Shown here: positions 31,540 through 39,310 of the stretch, piece by piece
Layout: each line of letters opens with the position of its first letter
Numbering within the stretch: the stretch's first letter is position 1
DNA from: an uncultured Selenomonadaceae bacterium
GTDB lineage: Bacteria; Bacillota; Negativicutes; Selenomonadales; Selenomonadaceae
DNA: 64,000 nucleotides
Assembly (NCBI GenBank): GCA_905234235.1
Contig: CAJOHN010000002.1
Coordinates: 62,001 to 126,000, forward strand
Direction: 5' to 3'
The notes under the pieces: generated by a model
Database searches by the model: none
Seen by the model: the letters and a program-made list of their open reading frames with translations, nothing else
Told to the model about the DNA's origin: nothing
Program-made: the position numbers and the translations under genes

Positions 31540-32211
31540 TCAATGATGATGTTTCTTCTGATAATGCCAAGCCCACGCGATTAAAACAACCGCAAAAATT
31601 ACCACGACAATTATCCGCGTCATGCCTTCTTCGTGTAAAATCGCGTCGTGCCCGATTATCGCCTCAATGCCCGTCGAAGGGAATTTCCCGACTAACGACG
31701 CCAAAAAATAATCCGCCAAACTTATCGAACTCAACGCGCCCGCCGCATTTAATATCCCGCTCGGCACGTAAGGAACCATTCTGGCAATCAGCATAACTGT
31801 AAATCCGTTTTTCGAGCTGTACTTGTCGACGGAACGGAGCTTTTGACTTTTCCGAATGATTTTCTTTGCCGAATCTCTGAAAAAAAATCTCAGCAGTTGA
31901 AAACTTATCGTCACGCCGACCGTCTCCGCTACGACCGATAAAATTATACCCGGCACTATCCCGAATATCAATGTGTTCGCCGTTGAGAAAATTATCGCGG
32001 GCGGGAAGCCGATTGCATTAACAAAAAGCGTCAGCAAAAAGCTGAACACGACCGCCAACGAGCCGTAACTTTGAATATATTCCGCCGTCTCGACGATGTC
32101 CCCGCGTGATAATAAATCGACGACTTCCGGCAAAAATTCCGGCGCGGCAAGATGTATCGCTACGAACAGCCCGACGATTAGCAGAGCGGCGGCGATTTTT
32201 ACTTTGAACAT
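31540..32211 (-). CDS. TVP38/TMEM64 (DedA-like) membrane protein
   Basis: A 223-aa polytopic inner membrane protein. The core VNAIGFPPAIIFSTANTLIFG and LIARMVPYVPSGILNAAGALS segments are those of the SNARE-associated/VTT domain family. Related proteins act as lipid scramblases or flippases. ATG at 32211 has GAGAGGAAA upstream; the frame stays open further upstream but crosses the divergent promoter region. It is divergent from the 1231-aa ATPase gene and leads into the cysteine-rich peptide. Confidence 0.88.
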   Translation of the reverse strand: MFKVKIAAALLIVGLFVAIHLAAPEFLPEVVDLLSRGDIVETAEYIQSYGSLAVVFSFLLTLFVNAIGFPPAIIFSTANTLIFGIVPGIILSVVAETVGVTISFQLLRFFFRDSAKKIIRKSQKLRSVDKYSSKNGFTVMLIARMVPYVPSGILNAAGALSSISLADYFLASLVGKFPSTGIEAIIGHDAILHEEGMTRIIVVVIFAVVLIAWAWHYQKKHHH

Positions 32212-32248
32212 AAGTTTTCCTCTCTCGTCAAAAAATTTCACAGTCGCC

Positions 32249-32257
32249 ATTATAACA
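32249..32257 (-). promoter_or_regulatory. Extended -10 promoter of the TVP38 gene
   Basis: On the minus strand TGTTATAAT is a perfect extended -10, with a weak -35. It faces away from the promoter at 32271-32298. Confidence 0.55.
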
Positions 32258-32264
32258 CGTCGTG

Positions 32265-32290
32265 CCCGCTTTGCGCGGGATTTTTTTTTT
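32265..32290 (+). terminator. Hairpin with ten T just upstream of the giant Hsp70-like gene
   Basis: CCCGC (32265-32269) and GCGGG (32275-32279) form a short GC stem followed by A and ten T. It has the form of an intrinsic terminator reading on the plus strand, and it overlaps the -35 of the next gene. It may stop read-through from the ubiD side, or be a structural element of the promoter. Confidence 0.5.
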
Positions 32291-32298
32291 GATATACT
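32271..32298 (+). promoter_or_regulatory. Promoter of the 1231-aa Hsp70-like gene
   Basis: TTGCGC (32271-32276) and TATACT (32293-32298) are 16 bases apart. The -35 lies inside the hairpin at 32265-32279, and one copy of the CTGCGCGG octamer follows at 32299. Confidence 0.55.
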
Positions 32299-32329
32299 CT
32301 GCGCGGAAAATTTTTTGGAGGTTATTTTT

Positions 32330-35300
32330 ATGGCGAATTCATATTTCCCGATGCTCCCAAAAGTCAACGAAAATATTTCTAAAATCCTCAAAGACCAAGC
32401 GGGCATTTGGAAGGAGACAGATATAAATTTTTTACAGGGGCTTGCGAACAGTTTGGATTGCGGCGAATCAATTAAGGATATGGGCTCAGTCGATTCAATC
32501 CCCGACATGTGGGCGCGCCCATTGCTGTTTAAAATGGCGTTGTTCGATTTGGAGCCGACGAAACAATTTGTCACGGGCTTGCATGAAAAAGTTCGCGGGG
32601 AGTGGCGGGCGTTGCTGGCAATGTTCGCGCTGAAAAATTTCAAACGTCTCGACCTCAAGGCGGAGCAAGTTAATCTGCTTGAAGATAAATCAGACCTCGC
32701 GCAAATTTTAAAATCGCTCGCGCCGCAAGAGTCATTGACGGGCAATAAAAATGCTTGGCTGACCGATGTCTACGTGATTTATTTTAACGGCTTGCCAATC
32801 GCTCTGACTTCGCCGACGACACTTGTAACCTGCGCGGCTGATTATGAAAATATTTTTGACGGGAAAATTTTCACGCCTTTTAGTTCCAATCAACGAACTT
32901 TAACCGACCCGATTAAATTTTTGTCAACCGCCGAACTTGCCGCGCTTAAAATTTGGTTGGCTAATCTTTACGGCAAAATTCAACGCCTCGATAAAATCGG
33001 CGACAAGGCTAAGGAAATTTCCAACGCGTTATTGAAATGTATCGCCGATTATCAAGCTGACATCTCCGCCGACGCGCAGATTTCCTCCGCGAGTTTTGAA
33101 TTTGTCCCGTCGAATTTAAATTTACACGTCGGGATTGCGCGCCTCCTTGACGATACGATTAAAGGGCGCGAGCCGCGCTTTGAAGATTCCAACGTTCGCC
33201 TCCTCAACAATAAAAAAAATATTCTGCTGGTCTCGCCTGATTTTGTCCGCGATTTTGCTAAGTTTGAAGGCGTCGACCCTGCGCAATTAATTATTTGGCA
33301 AGGAATCAGCGCGAACGAAATTTCCGACGATAAACTTTCCGACCGTAAAAAAATTGGGCGCGTGAATCTTAATGGCGTTGAGTTTCGGCGTCCTGATGAT
33401 TTTTTTTATGAACGTATGGCTGTCGTCGAGCCCGCAAACGCTTTTCCTAATTCCGCGACGCTTAAAGGATATGATTCACTTTCAGAAAAAGATTTAACAC
33501 CGATTCTCCCGATTAAGCGCGAACTTTTGGAAATTTTTACGCCCGAAGACATTTCTAATCGAATTTCTATATCTGATGACGCCGAGAATTTATTTTTACA
33601 CTTTAATTTTCCGTTGAGCGGCGTTAATGGTAATGGTACAAATTTCCGTTGGACAAAGGCTTATCCGAAGCAAAATTTAATTTATATCGACCAAGAAGTC
33701 CCCGTCATAGAAATTTATCCCGATTTTCGCGCTGATAATTGGGAAAATTACTTCCTGCACTACGAAAATTATAAATCTGATAACGATTCGCCTGCTACGG
33801 ATATTTATTTTGTTTCGCCGCTTAAGTCAGCGAAAAATCACTTGCAAAATCGTTTCACAACCAAATTAGCCGATCTCCCCGAAGTTTTAATCTGCACTTA
33901 CAATCCTCCGCCGCACTTAGGCAATAATTCTTTTGAAGTTGGCGCGATTCTCCTTAATAAACCTAAAAAAATCGAATCCAATCCCGATTTGACGTGGAAA
34001 ATAGGCGTCGATTTCGGGACAAGCTCGACGATGGTTTTCTTTGCTGAAAATCAAAATCCTCCGCGTCCGCTAAATTTTTCTCCGCACTTGTTCCAAATTA
34101 CTGCGAGTGGCGGCGCACGTACGCAAACTTATCGCCATTTTATCCCGTCGCAAATTCCGGCGCGTGCTGACGGTTCTTTTCTGAGCATTTTCCATTTGCT
34201 GAACCTCGAAAGTTCAAAGAGTATCCGCCCGCTTATTGACGGACATGTTTTTTTGCTGAGTTCAGAGAATACTCGCGTGTTCGAGCAATTTTCCGCGCAG
34301 ATTGACGCGAATTTAAAATGGCAGGACGACGACCGCCAACGTCGCAAAGTCGCGGCTTATATCAAACAGATTTGCTTGCAGGCGGCGGCTGAGGCGATTT
34401 CAAACGGCGTGAGCAACGTTCAATGGAATTTTTCTTACCCGACGGCTTTCTCTCAAGCGCAAAAAATTTCATTCCAAGAAATTTGCCGCGAGGCTGTCGA
34501 AAGTACGCCGGATTTTTGGGCGGAGAGTAAAGCGGCGGCTTATCATTTCAACAAACTCGACGGCAAGGCGGGGAATTTCGCGCAGGGAGCGATTTGCGTC
34601 GACATTGGCGCGGGCACGACCGACATCAGCGTTATCAGCGGCGAGACTCCGCGCATTGTTTATCACACGTCGATTAGATACGCGGCGCGGCAACTTTTCA
34701 AGCCGATTTATGATAACTACGAACTTTTTGCGGGCGAGAAAATTTCCGTCAAGTTTAACGATGAAACTCAGCGGCAAGCCGTGATTGATGCCGATATGCG
34801 CGAACACTCCGAGAAATATCTTGCCGATTTAAAATTTAAGACGGGCGTTGAGCAAATTAAAAGTGTTTTGCAAGCCGCACAGTTCGCTACGGCTGGATTA
34901 TTCCATTATCTCGGTGAGCTGATAAAAATTTTGCACGACTACGGACATTATCGCGAGAAAAAAATTCCGCACGTATTTATCGGCGGCAATGGCGCGAGAA
35001 TTTTTAATTGGCTGGCGGGCGGCACCGAACTTGACGGGAATATTTATCTCAACGTCCTTGAAAAAATTTTCGTGGCGGCGAGCGGGCTTGAAGGTTACAA
35101 GAAATTCAATCTGCATTTCAGTTCGCAACCTAAAATTGAAGTCGCGGCGGGTATGATTGTCGAGAGACCTGCTAACGATGAAAAATTTTTCGACGAGGAC
35201 AAAATTAATCGCGAGATGTTCGGCGAGGCTGACGAATTTATTTATTCGGCGGTATTGGCGGGCGCGGATTTTGTTCAAGGCGGCGAAAATCAATCGGCGG

Positions 35301-36025
35301 GCGCGTTTATCAGTGCTCACGACATTTCAGAAGGCATTAACGTTGACAGCCTGCAAGAATTCAAGATTTTTGTTGAGCGTTTTAATAAGTCGGAAAAACT
35401 TTGGGCGGAAGGCATTGACTTTGACGCGGAAGATCTTATTCGCGACGTTAATAACTTTTTTGTTGATAAGAAGGGGCGCGACGTTAAAAAATTATCTGTT
35501 GAACCTGTTTTTATCGCCGAGATGAAAATTTTTTTAGGGGCTGGGAACAAGAGATTAGGGACTAGAAAAATTATTATCAACGAAAAAAATTCCCCGAACG
35601 TAGAAAATTCTATCGGGGAAAATTTTGTGAACGACTTCAACGCGTTGGATAAACTTAGCGGATTCAGTGCCCGTCAAGCCCGTGAAAAATTTTTGCGCCG
35701 TTACAAAGTCCGAGCGTTCAGTTGCGCCAATGTCGAAGAGCGCATGAATAATCCGAAACTCGCGCCGAAATTTGTTGAAGCGTCTAGCATTGTCAGCGGA
35801 GATTTTTGGGCTTGCAACGTCGCGGAAAATCTTTTTGCCGTCGTTCCCAATCTTAAAACTTACACCGAGAATCATCACGCCGAACGCGCTTTCGGGCTCG
35901 CATTTGAATCCAATTTCCGCGCAGGTTCTTATTCAAAGATTCGTGTCGAACAGGCGGCGACTTTTGAACTCCTCGCCGATAATTGGAGTTTGAAATCCGC
36001 AGGCAAAATTATTTTGAGCAAGTAA
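32330..36025 (+). CDS. 1231-aa protein with a C-terminal-half Hsp70/actin-type ATPase domain
   Basis: ATG at 32330 has TTGGAGG upstream. The first 550 residues are unrecognised, without signal peptide or membrane helices. At about residue 557 the motif KIGVDFGTSSTMVFF is a phosphate-1 loop of the actin/Hsp70 fold. At about residue 753 AICVDIGAGTTDIS is phosphate-2, and HVFIGGNGARIFNW near residue 882 is the adenosine loop. The remaining 330 residues are unrecognised. A short G-rich stretch at 35535-35565, related to an intergenic repeat, is read in frame near residue 1075. The stop abuts the convergent M23 gene with no gap. It may partner the Hsp70 operon at 23-28 kb, but they are separate transcripts. 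Confidence 0.75.
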   Translation: MANSYFPMLPKVNENISKILKDQAGIWKETDINFLQGLANSLDCGESIKDMGSVDSIPDMWARPLLFKMALFDLEPTKQFVTGLHEKVRGEWRALLAMFALKNFKRLDLKAEQVNLLEDKSDLAQILKSLAPQESLTGNKNAWLTDVYVIYFNGLPIALTSPTTLVTCAADYENIFDGKIFTPFSSNQRTLTDPIKFLSTAELAALKIWLANLYGKIQRLDKIGDKAKEISNALLKCIADYQADISADAQISSASFEFVPSNLNLHVGIARLLDDTIKGREPRFEDSNVRLLNNKKNILLVSPDFVRDFAKFEGVDPAQLIIWQGISANEISDDKLSDRKKIGRVNLNGVEFRRPDDFFYERMAVVEPANAFPNSATLKGYDSLSEKDLTPILPIKRELLEIFTPEDISNRISISDDAENLFLHFNFPLSGVNGNGTNFRWTKAYPKQNLIYIDQEVPVIEIYPDFRADNWENYFLHYENYKSDNDSPATDIYFVSPLKSAKNHLQNRFTTKLADLPEVLICTYNPPPHLGNNSFEVGAILLNKPKKIESNPDLTWKIGVDFGTSSTMVFFAENQNPPRPLNFSPHLFQITASGGARTQTYRHFIPSQIPARADGSFLSIFHLLNLESSKSIRPLIDGHVFLLSSENTRVFEQFSAQIDANLKWQDDDRQRRKVAAYIKQICLQAAAEAISNGVSNVQWNFSYPTAFSQAQKISFQEICREAVESTPDFWAESKAAAYHFNKLDGKAGNFAQGAICVDIGAGTTDISVISGETPRIVYHTSIRYAARQLFKPIYDNYELFAGEKISVKFNDETQRQAVIDADMREHSEKYLADLKFKTGVEQIKSVLQAAQFATAGLFHYLGELIKILHDYGHYREKKIPHVFIGGNGARIFNWLAGGTELDGNIYLNVLEKIFVAASGLEGYKKFNLHFSSQPKIEVAAGMIVERPANDEKFFDEDKINREMFGEADEFIYSAVLAGADFVQGGENQSAGAFISAHDISEGINVDSLQEFKIFVERFNKSEKLWAEGIDFDAEDLIRDVNNFFVDKKGRDVKKLSVEPVFIAEMKIFLGAGNKRLGTRKIIINEKNSPNVENSIGENFVNDFNALDKLSGFSARQAREKFLRRYKVRAFSCANVEERMNNPKLAPKFVEASSIVSGDFWACNVAENLFAVVPNLKTYTENHHAERAFGLAFESNFRAGSYSKIRVEQAATFELLADNWSLKSAGKIILSK
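35535..35565 (+). repeat. GGGACTA-type repeat copy inside the giant Hsp70-like gene
   Basis: Three G runs (GGGG, GGG, GGG) including the decamer TAGGGACTAG (35556-35565) match the intergenic repeats at 1628-1637 and 40416-40456. Here it is translated in frame as part of a Gly/Arg-rich segment. No frameshift is caused. Confidence 0.55.
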
Positions 36026-36469
36026 TCATTGCCACAAGGAAAGCGGATTCGCGTATTGATAAACGCCGTCGACTTTGATGATATATTCCAAATGCAGATG
36101 TGCGCCCGTTGAATAGCCCGTGCTCCCGACTTGCGCGATGATTTGTCCTGCGCGGACAATTTGACCGGTTGTCACGTGCAAAGTACTGCAATGAGCGTAG
36201 CGCGTGTAAGCGTCAATCGCGGGGTGGTAAATCAAAACTTGGTTTCCGTAACCGTCGCCGAAATCGCCAGCAGTAACAACTTGCCCGTCGAAGAGCGCGC
36301 CGATATATGAGCCGTATTCGTAACCCAAATCAACGCCCGCATGAAATTTCCACTCGCCCGAAATCGGATGAATTCTCCAGCCGAACGGCGAAGTTACCGG
36401 AAAATCAATCGCCTGCGCGGACACGGGCAAAATTATCAGCGCGATTATCAATGCCCAAAATTTTTTCAA
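36026..36469 (-). CDS. M23-family metallopeptidase, secreted
   Basis: A 147-aa exported LytM-type peptidase. It starts with a signal peptide (WALIIALIILPVSAQA) and consists of a single M23 domain. The zinc ligands are visible in HAGVDLG and HLHLEY, and GWRIHPISGEWKFH precedes the fold. It should cleave peptidoglycan peptide bridges or, if inactive, activate amidases. The start is TTG at 36469 with GGAGGAGG eight bases upstream. This places the first 65 bases inside the end of the upstream acyltransferase gene in another frame. Confidence 0.88.
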   Translation of the reverse strand: MKKFWALIIALIILPVSAQAIDFPVTSPFGWRIHPISGEWKFHAGVDLGYEYGSYIGALFDGQVVTAGDFGDGYGNQVLIYHPAIDAYTRYAHCSTLHVTTGQIVRAGQIIAQVGSTGYSTGAHLHLEYIIKVDGVYQYANPLSLWQ

Positions 36470-37358
36470 ACTCAGCAACCTCCTCCGGTTCAAATTCGAC
36501 GCGCATAGACTTCCAACGGTCGTGGAGCCAAAACCATTCGTCGGGATATTTTTTAATGTGAGTTTCAATCAGCGTCGCCAATCGTTGCGTCATTTTTTTT
36601 ATGTCGGCGTGTTTATCGGCAGTTTTTTCGACGTAAAGCGGTGGGAAAATTTCTAACGTATGAGTTCTGTCGGGATTTCTATGCATAAAGGCGGGGAATA
36701 TCGGGATTTTTCTGAAGCGAGACATTGACGCCGCGCCCGTCACGAAATTAGTTGCTTGGTTGAAAAATTTCACGACGACGCCGTCATTGCGCCCGACATC
36801 TTGATCCATAATCAGCCCGATAAAATGCCCCTCGTCGAGCATTTTGTACATTTCGCGGACGCCGCTCCGATAAGTTATGTGCATACCAATCAGCGTGCGA
36901 AATTCGTTGATAAATTTATCCGCGCCCTCCGACTTTTGTTTTTTAGCGACGCCGACGAGCGGAATGCCGTTTTGCGCGAAAGCTCCGCCCATAAGTTCCC
37001 AATTATCGCTGTGGCAAGTCATAATGACCGCGCCGCGTTCGGAAGAATTTTTATAAGCCGTCAAATGTTCAAGCCCGATAATTTTAACGTGATTCTGCAT
37101 ATTATCTTTGAGCTTGGGGAAGGAAAAAACTTCCATAAAAATTTCGCCGCATTGAATGGCACTTTCCTTAGCAATCCGCGCAGATTCTTCCGTCGAGACG
37201 TTCAGACAGCGACGAATATTATTCACGGCAATATTTTTACGTTTGGCGGGAAGGAAAATCCAAATAAAACTTGCGAGCCCGCGACCAAGTTTCAAGGCAA
37301 AACTCAGCGGCAACAGACAAATAATTTTGCTTAAGAATTTTAGGAAATGGTATTGAAT
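36405..37358 (-). CDS. lpxL: LpxL/HtrB-type lipid A acyltransferase (probable ATT start)
   Basis: A lysophospholipid-type acyltransferase of the HtrB/Msb family, adding secondary acyl chains to lipid A at the inner membrane. MTCHSDNWELMG holds the HxxxxE/D catalytic motif, and FIGLIMDQDVGRNDGVVVKFF is the second conserved block. A conventional start (TTG at 37313) would remove most of the N-terminal membrane segment. Reading back to an ATT at 37358 gives the family's usual opening (QYHFLKFLSKIICLLPLSFALKLGRG), with GGTGA six bases upstream, and a stop lies just before it. I therefore propose an AUU start. With ATT the protein is 317 aa. Overlaps the M23 gene by 65 bases. Confidence 0.82.
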   Translation of the reverse strand: MQYHFLKFLSKIICLLPLSFALKLGRGLASFIWIFLPAKRKNIAVNNIRRCLNVSTEESARIAKESAIQCGEIFMEVFSFPKLKDNMQNHVKIIGLEHLTAYKNSSERGAVIMTCHSDNWELMGGAFAQNGIPLVGVAKKQKSEGADKFINEFRTLIGMHITYRSGVREMYKMLDEGHFIGLIMDQDVGRNDGVVVKFFNQATNFVTGAASMSRFRKIPIFPAFMHRNPDRTHTLEIFPPLYVEKTADKHADIKKMTQRLATLIETHIKKYPDEWFWLHDRWKSMRVEFEPEEVAEFEKILGIDNRADNFARVRAGD

Positions 37359-37382
37359 GATGATTCACCGACCTTTAGATTG

Positions 37383-37411
37383 AAAAAAGCCCCTCGCCGA
37401 AACGAAGGGGG
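37383..37411 (-). terminator. Terminator after the polyproline gene
   Basis: On the minus strand a CCCC-rich stem (CCCCTT... AGGGG) with a small loop is followed by six T, between the polyproline gene and the acyltransferase gene. Confidence 0.6.
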
Positions 37412-37422
37412 AAATTTTTTTC

Positions 37423-37764
37423 TTAACGATAACGCGGTGGCGGCGGTGGTGGTGGCGGATAATGATGCCGACCGTCATCACGATATGGCGGAGGCGGTGG
37501 TGGCGGCGGCGGATAATAACGTCGTCCGTCGTCACGATAATGCGGCGGTGGCGGTGGCGGGTAACGGTGCCGACGTTCCCATTCCTCGCGGTCGCGACGT
37601 TCGTTTTCGGTTTCGCGTCCGAGAATATGTTTATCTCTGAAGTGCGCCCACTTGCCGACCTCTTGAGTTTCAATCTGCGCGTTCAAATCGTTGACGGGAG
37701 CGGCTTCAACTTGTCCGCCGAAAATAATCAACGTTGCGGCGGCGGCGAGTAAAAATTTTTTCAT
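37423..37764 (-). CDS. Small secreted polyproline/arginine-rich repeat protein
   Basis: A 113-aa protein with signal peptide (LLAAAATLIIFGGQVEA), a short charged helical part (about residues 25-65, RETENERRDREEWERRHR), then three repeats of YRDDGR-x-YP followed by runs of six to nine prolines. Polyproline II stretches of this kind usually span the periplasm or cell wall or serve as spacers. ATG at 37764 has AAGGAGTG upstream. The tandem repeats at DNA level are nearly identical and could vary in number by slippage. No named family is recognised. Confidence 0.75.
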   Translation of the reverse strand: MKKFLLAAAATLIIFGGQVEAAPVNDLNAQIETQEVGKWAHFRDKHILGRETENERRDREEWERRHRYPPPPPPHYRDDGRRYYPPPPPPPPPYRDDGRHHYPPPPPPPPRYR

Positions 37765-37834
37765 GACGTTCACTCCTTCCTAAAGAATTTCTTAAAGCAT
37801 AAGTGGGCAAAATTATTTTTTGTTTAAGGATTAA

Positions 37835-38854
37835 TTAAGGGTTGGTTAAAGATTGGATAATTTGTTCGAGGCGGCGAACCTTCTCGATTAGTTCCGGAAC
37901 TCTTTTAAGCGCGGCTTGATGTTTAAGCCAATCGCTGTGAGATTGAATCGGGAAACCGCAACCAAAAAAATTTTCGGGCATATTCTTAGAAATTCCTGAG
38001 CGCGCCGCGTAAACCGAATTACCGCCGATAGTGATATGCCCGACCGTTCCGACTTGCCCGCCGAAAGTAACATTGTCGCCGACCGTCGTCGAGCCGCTGA
38101 TTCCAGTTTGCGCCACAATCAGACAGTTCGCGCCGATTTTGCAGTTGTGAGCGATATGAACGAGATTATCAATCTTAGTGCCGTGCCCGATAATCGTCGA
38201 GCCCATAGCCGCTCTGTCAATGCCGACGTGCGCGCCGATTTCAACGTCGTCCTCGATAATCACGTTGCCGACCTGCGGAACTTTGGTATGAACACCGTTT
38301 GAAGTTGTAAAGCCGAAGCCGTCCGAGCCGATAACCGCCGAGCTGTGAATCACGCAACGTTTGCCGACTTTACAAAACTCGCGGACAGTCGCGCTTGAGT
38401 AAACGATTGTATTCTCGCCGATAATCGCGTGTTGCCCGATGTAAACGTGCGGATAAATAACTGCGCCGCTTTGAATCTCCGCGCCGTCGTCGACGACTGC
38501 AAACGGCATAATCGCTACGTTGTCGGAAATTTTTACGTCCTTGCCGATATGCGCTTTGGGGCTTATGCCGACGGGGATTTTAATTTTCGGCGTGAACAGT
38601 TCCAATAATTTTGCGAAGGCGGCTCGCGGGTCTTGAATTTTTATGGCGGGCTTAGGGAAATTTTCTGTGTCGAGCGGGATTAACACTGCCGAAGCCGCGC
38701 AGGTTTTAGCCTCGTCGATATGCGGCGGCACTGCAAAAGTTAAATCTCCCGCTTTTGACATTGGAATGTTTGAAAGCCCGCTGATTAAAATTTCGCCGTC
38801 GCCCGCAACTTCGCCGCCGAGAATTTCAGCCAGCTCTTGTAAAGTTTTTTCCAT
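37835..38854 (-). CDS. lpxD: UDP-3-O-acylglucosamine N-acyltransferase LpxD
   Basis: A 339-aa left-handed beta-helix acyltransferase that adds the second acyl chain in lipid A synthesis. The uridine-binding N-terminal domain (residues 1-100, with GDLTFAVPP) precedes many hexapeptide repeats (such as IGKDVKISDN, IGENTIVYSS). The catalytic histidine is in NLVHIAHNCKIGANC, and HSDWLKHQA leads into the C-terminal helix. It is the last gene of a minus-strand group with three OmpH-like genes. In many didermic bacteria lpxC, fabZ and lpxA follow; here none do. Confidence 0.97.
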   Translation of the reverse strand: MEKTLQELAEILGGEVAGDGEILISGLSNIPMSKAGDLTFAVPPHIDEAKTCAASAVLIPLDTENFPKPAIKIQDPRAAFAKLLELFTPKIKIPVGISPKAHIGKDVKISDNVAIMPFAVVDDGAEIQSGAVIYPHVYIGQHAIIGENTIVYSSATVREFCKVGKRCVIHSSAVIGSDGFGFTTSNGVHTKVPQVGNVIIEDDVEIGAHVGIDRAAMGSTIIGHGTKIDNLVHIAHNCKIGANCLIVAQTGISGSTTVGDNVTFGGQVGTVGHITIGGNSVYAARSGISKNMPENFFGCGFPIQSHSDWLKHQAALKRVPELIEKVRRLEQIIQSLTNP

Positions 38855-38866
38855 AGTCTCGCCTGC

Positions 38867-39295
38867 TCACTGCATTTTTTTGATAACTTCGTCGGTTACA
38901 TCAATCGCGCCGTGAAAAATCAACTTTTGGTCTTCGGAATTGTTTATGACAACGTCGATATTTTTCTCCCGCGAAATTTCTTCAATCACAACGTCCATGC
39001 GATTTTTAATCTGCGCGGCGTAAGCTTGATTTATGCCTTCCAACTTGCGCTGAAAATCCATTTGAACTTTGGCGGCTTCTTCCTCCGATAATTCTTTACC
39101 GTTGGTATCCTGCTCGAATTTCTGTTGAGCCTCAGTGACTTTGCCTTGAGCCTCCTCCATCAGCGTTTTGACTCGCGGGGCTTCCTCCATAACTTTGTTT
39201 ACGTCGACCGCGCCGATTTGTGCATCTCCGCAACCCGTTATGAGTAACGACGACACCAACAACGCTACCGCCGCCAATTTTTTTGCAACGTTCAC
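38867..39295 (-). CDS. OmpH/Skp-family periplasmic lipoprotein
   Basis: A 142-aa protein with a lipobox (SSLLITGC, Cys22). The mature part begins IGAVDVNKVMEEAP, the Skp opening, and continues as long coiled helices (KTLMEEAQGKVTEAQQKFEQD). It closes with a beta/hydrophobic segment (NIDVVINNSEDQKLIFHGAIDVTDEVIKKM). Skp proteins chaperone outer-membrane proteins across the periplasm; a lipid anchor would hold this one at a membrane. The start is GTG at 39295 with TTGGAGTGA upstream. It lies 12 bases before lpxD. Confidence 0.85.
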   Translation of the reverse strand: MNVAKKLAAVALLVSSLLITGCGDAQIGAVDVNKVMEEAPRVKTLMEEAQGKVTEAQQKFEQDTNGKELSEEEAAKVQMDFQRKLEGINQAYAAQIKNRMDVVIEEISREKNIDVVINNSEDQKLIFHGAIDVTDEVIKKMQ

Positions 39296-39310
39296 ATTAA
39301 ATCACTCCAA

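Noticed and set aside
32096..32329. 77-aa N-terminal extension of the giant Hsp70-like protein
   Set aside because: It runs antisense through the TVP38 start and both promoters; the ATG at 32330 has TTGGAGG.
32212..32745. N-terminal extension of the TVP38 frame to a 401-aa protein
   Set aside because: It would cross the divergent promoters and the start of the giant gene; the ATG at 32211 has its own ribosome site and gives the family length.
37347..37752. Long frames opposite and overlapping the polyproline gene
   Set aside because: They translate the GGC/GGT repeats into meaningless Arg/Trp- or His/Val-rich strings and have no ribosome sites.
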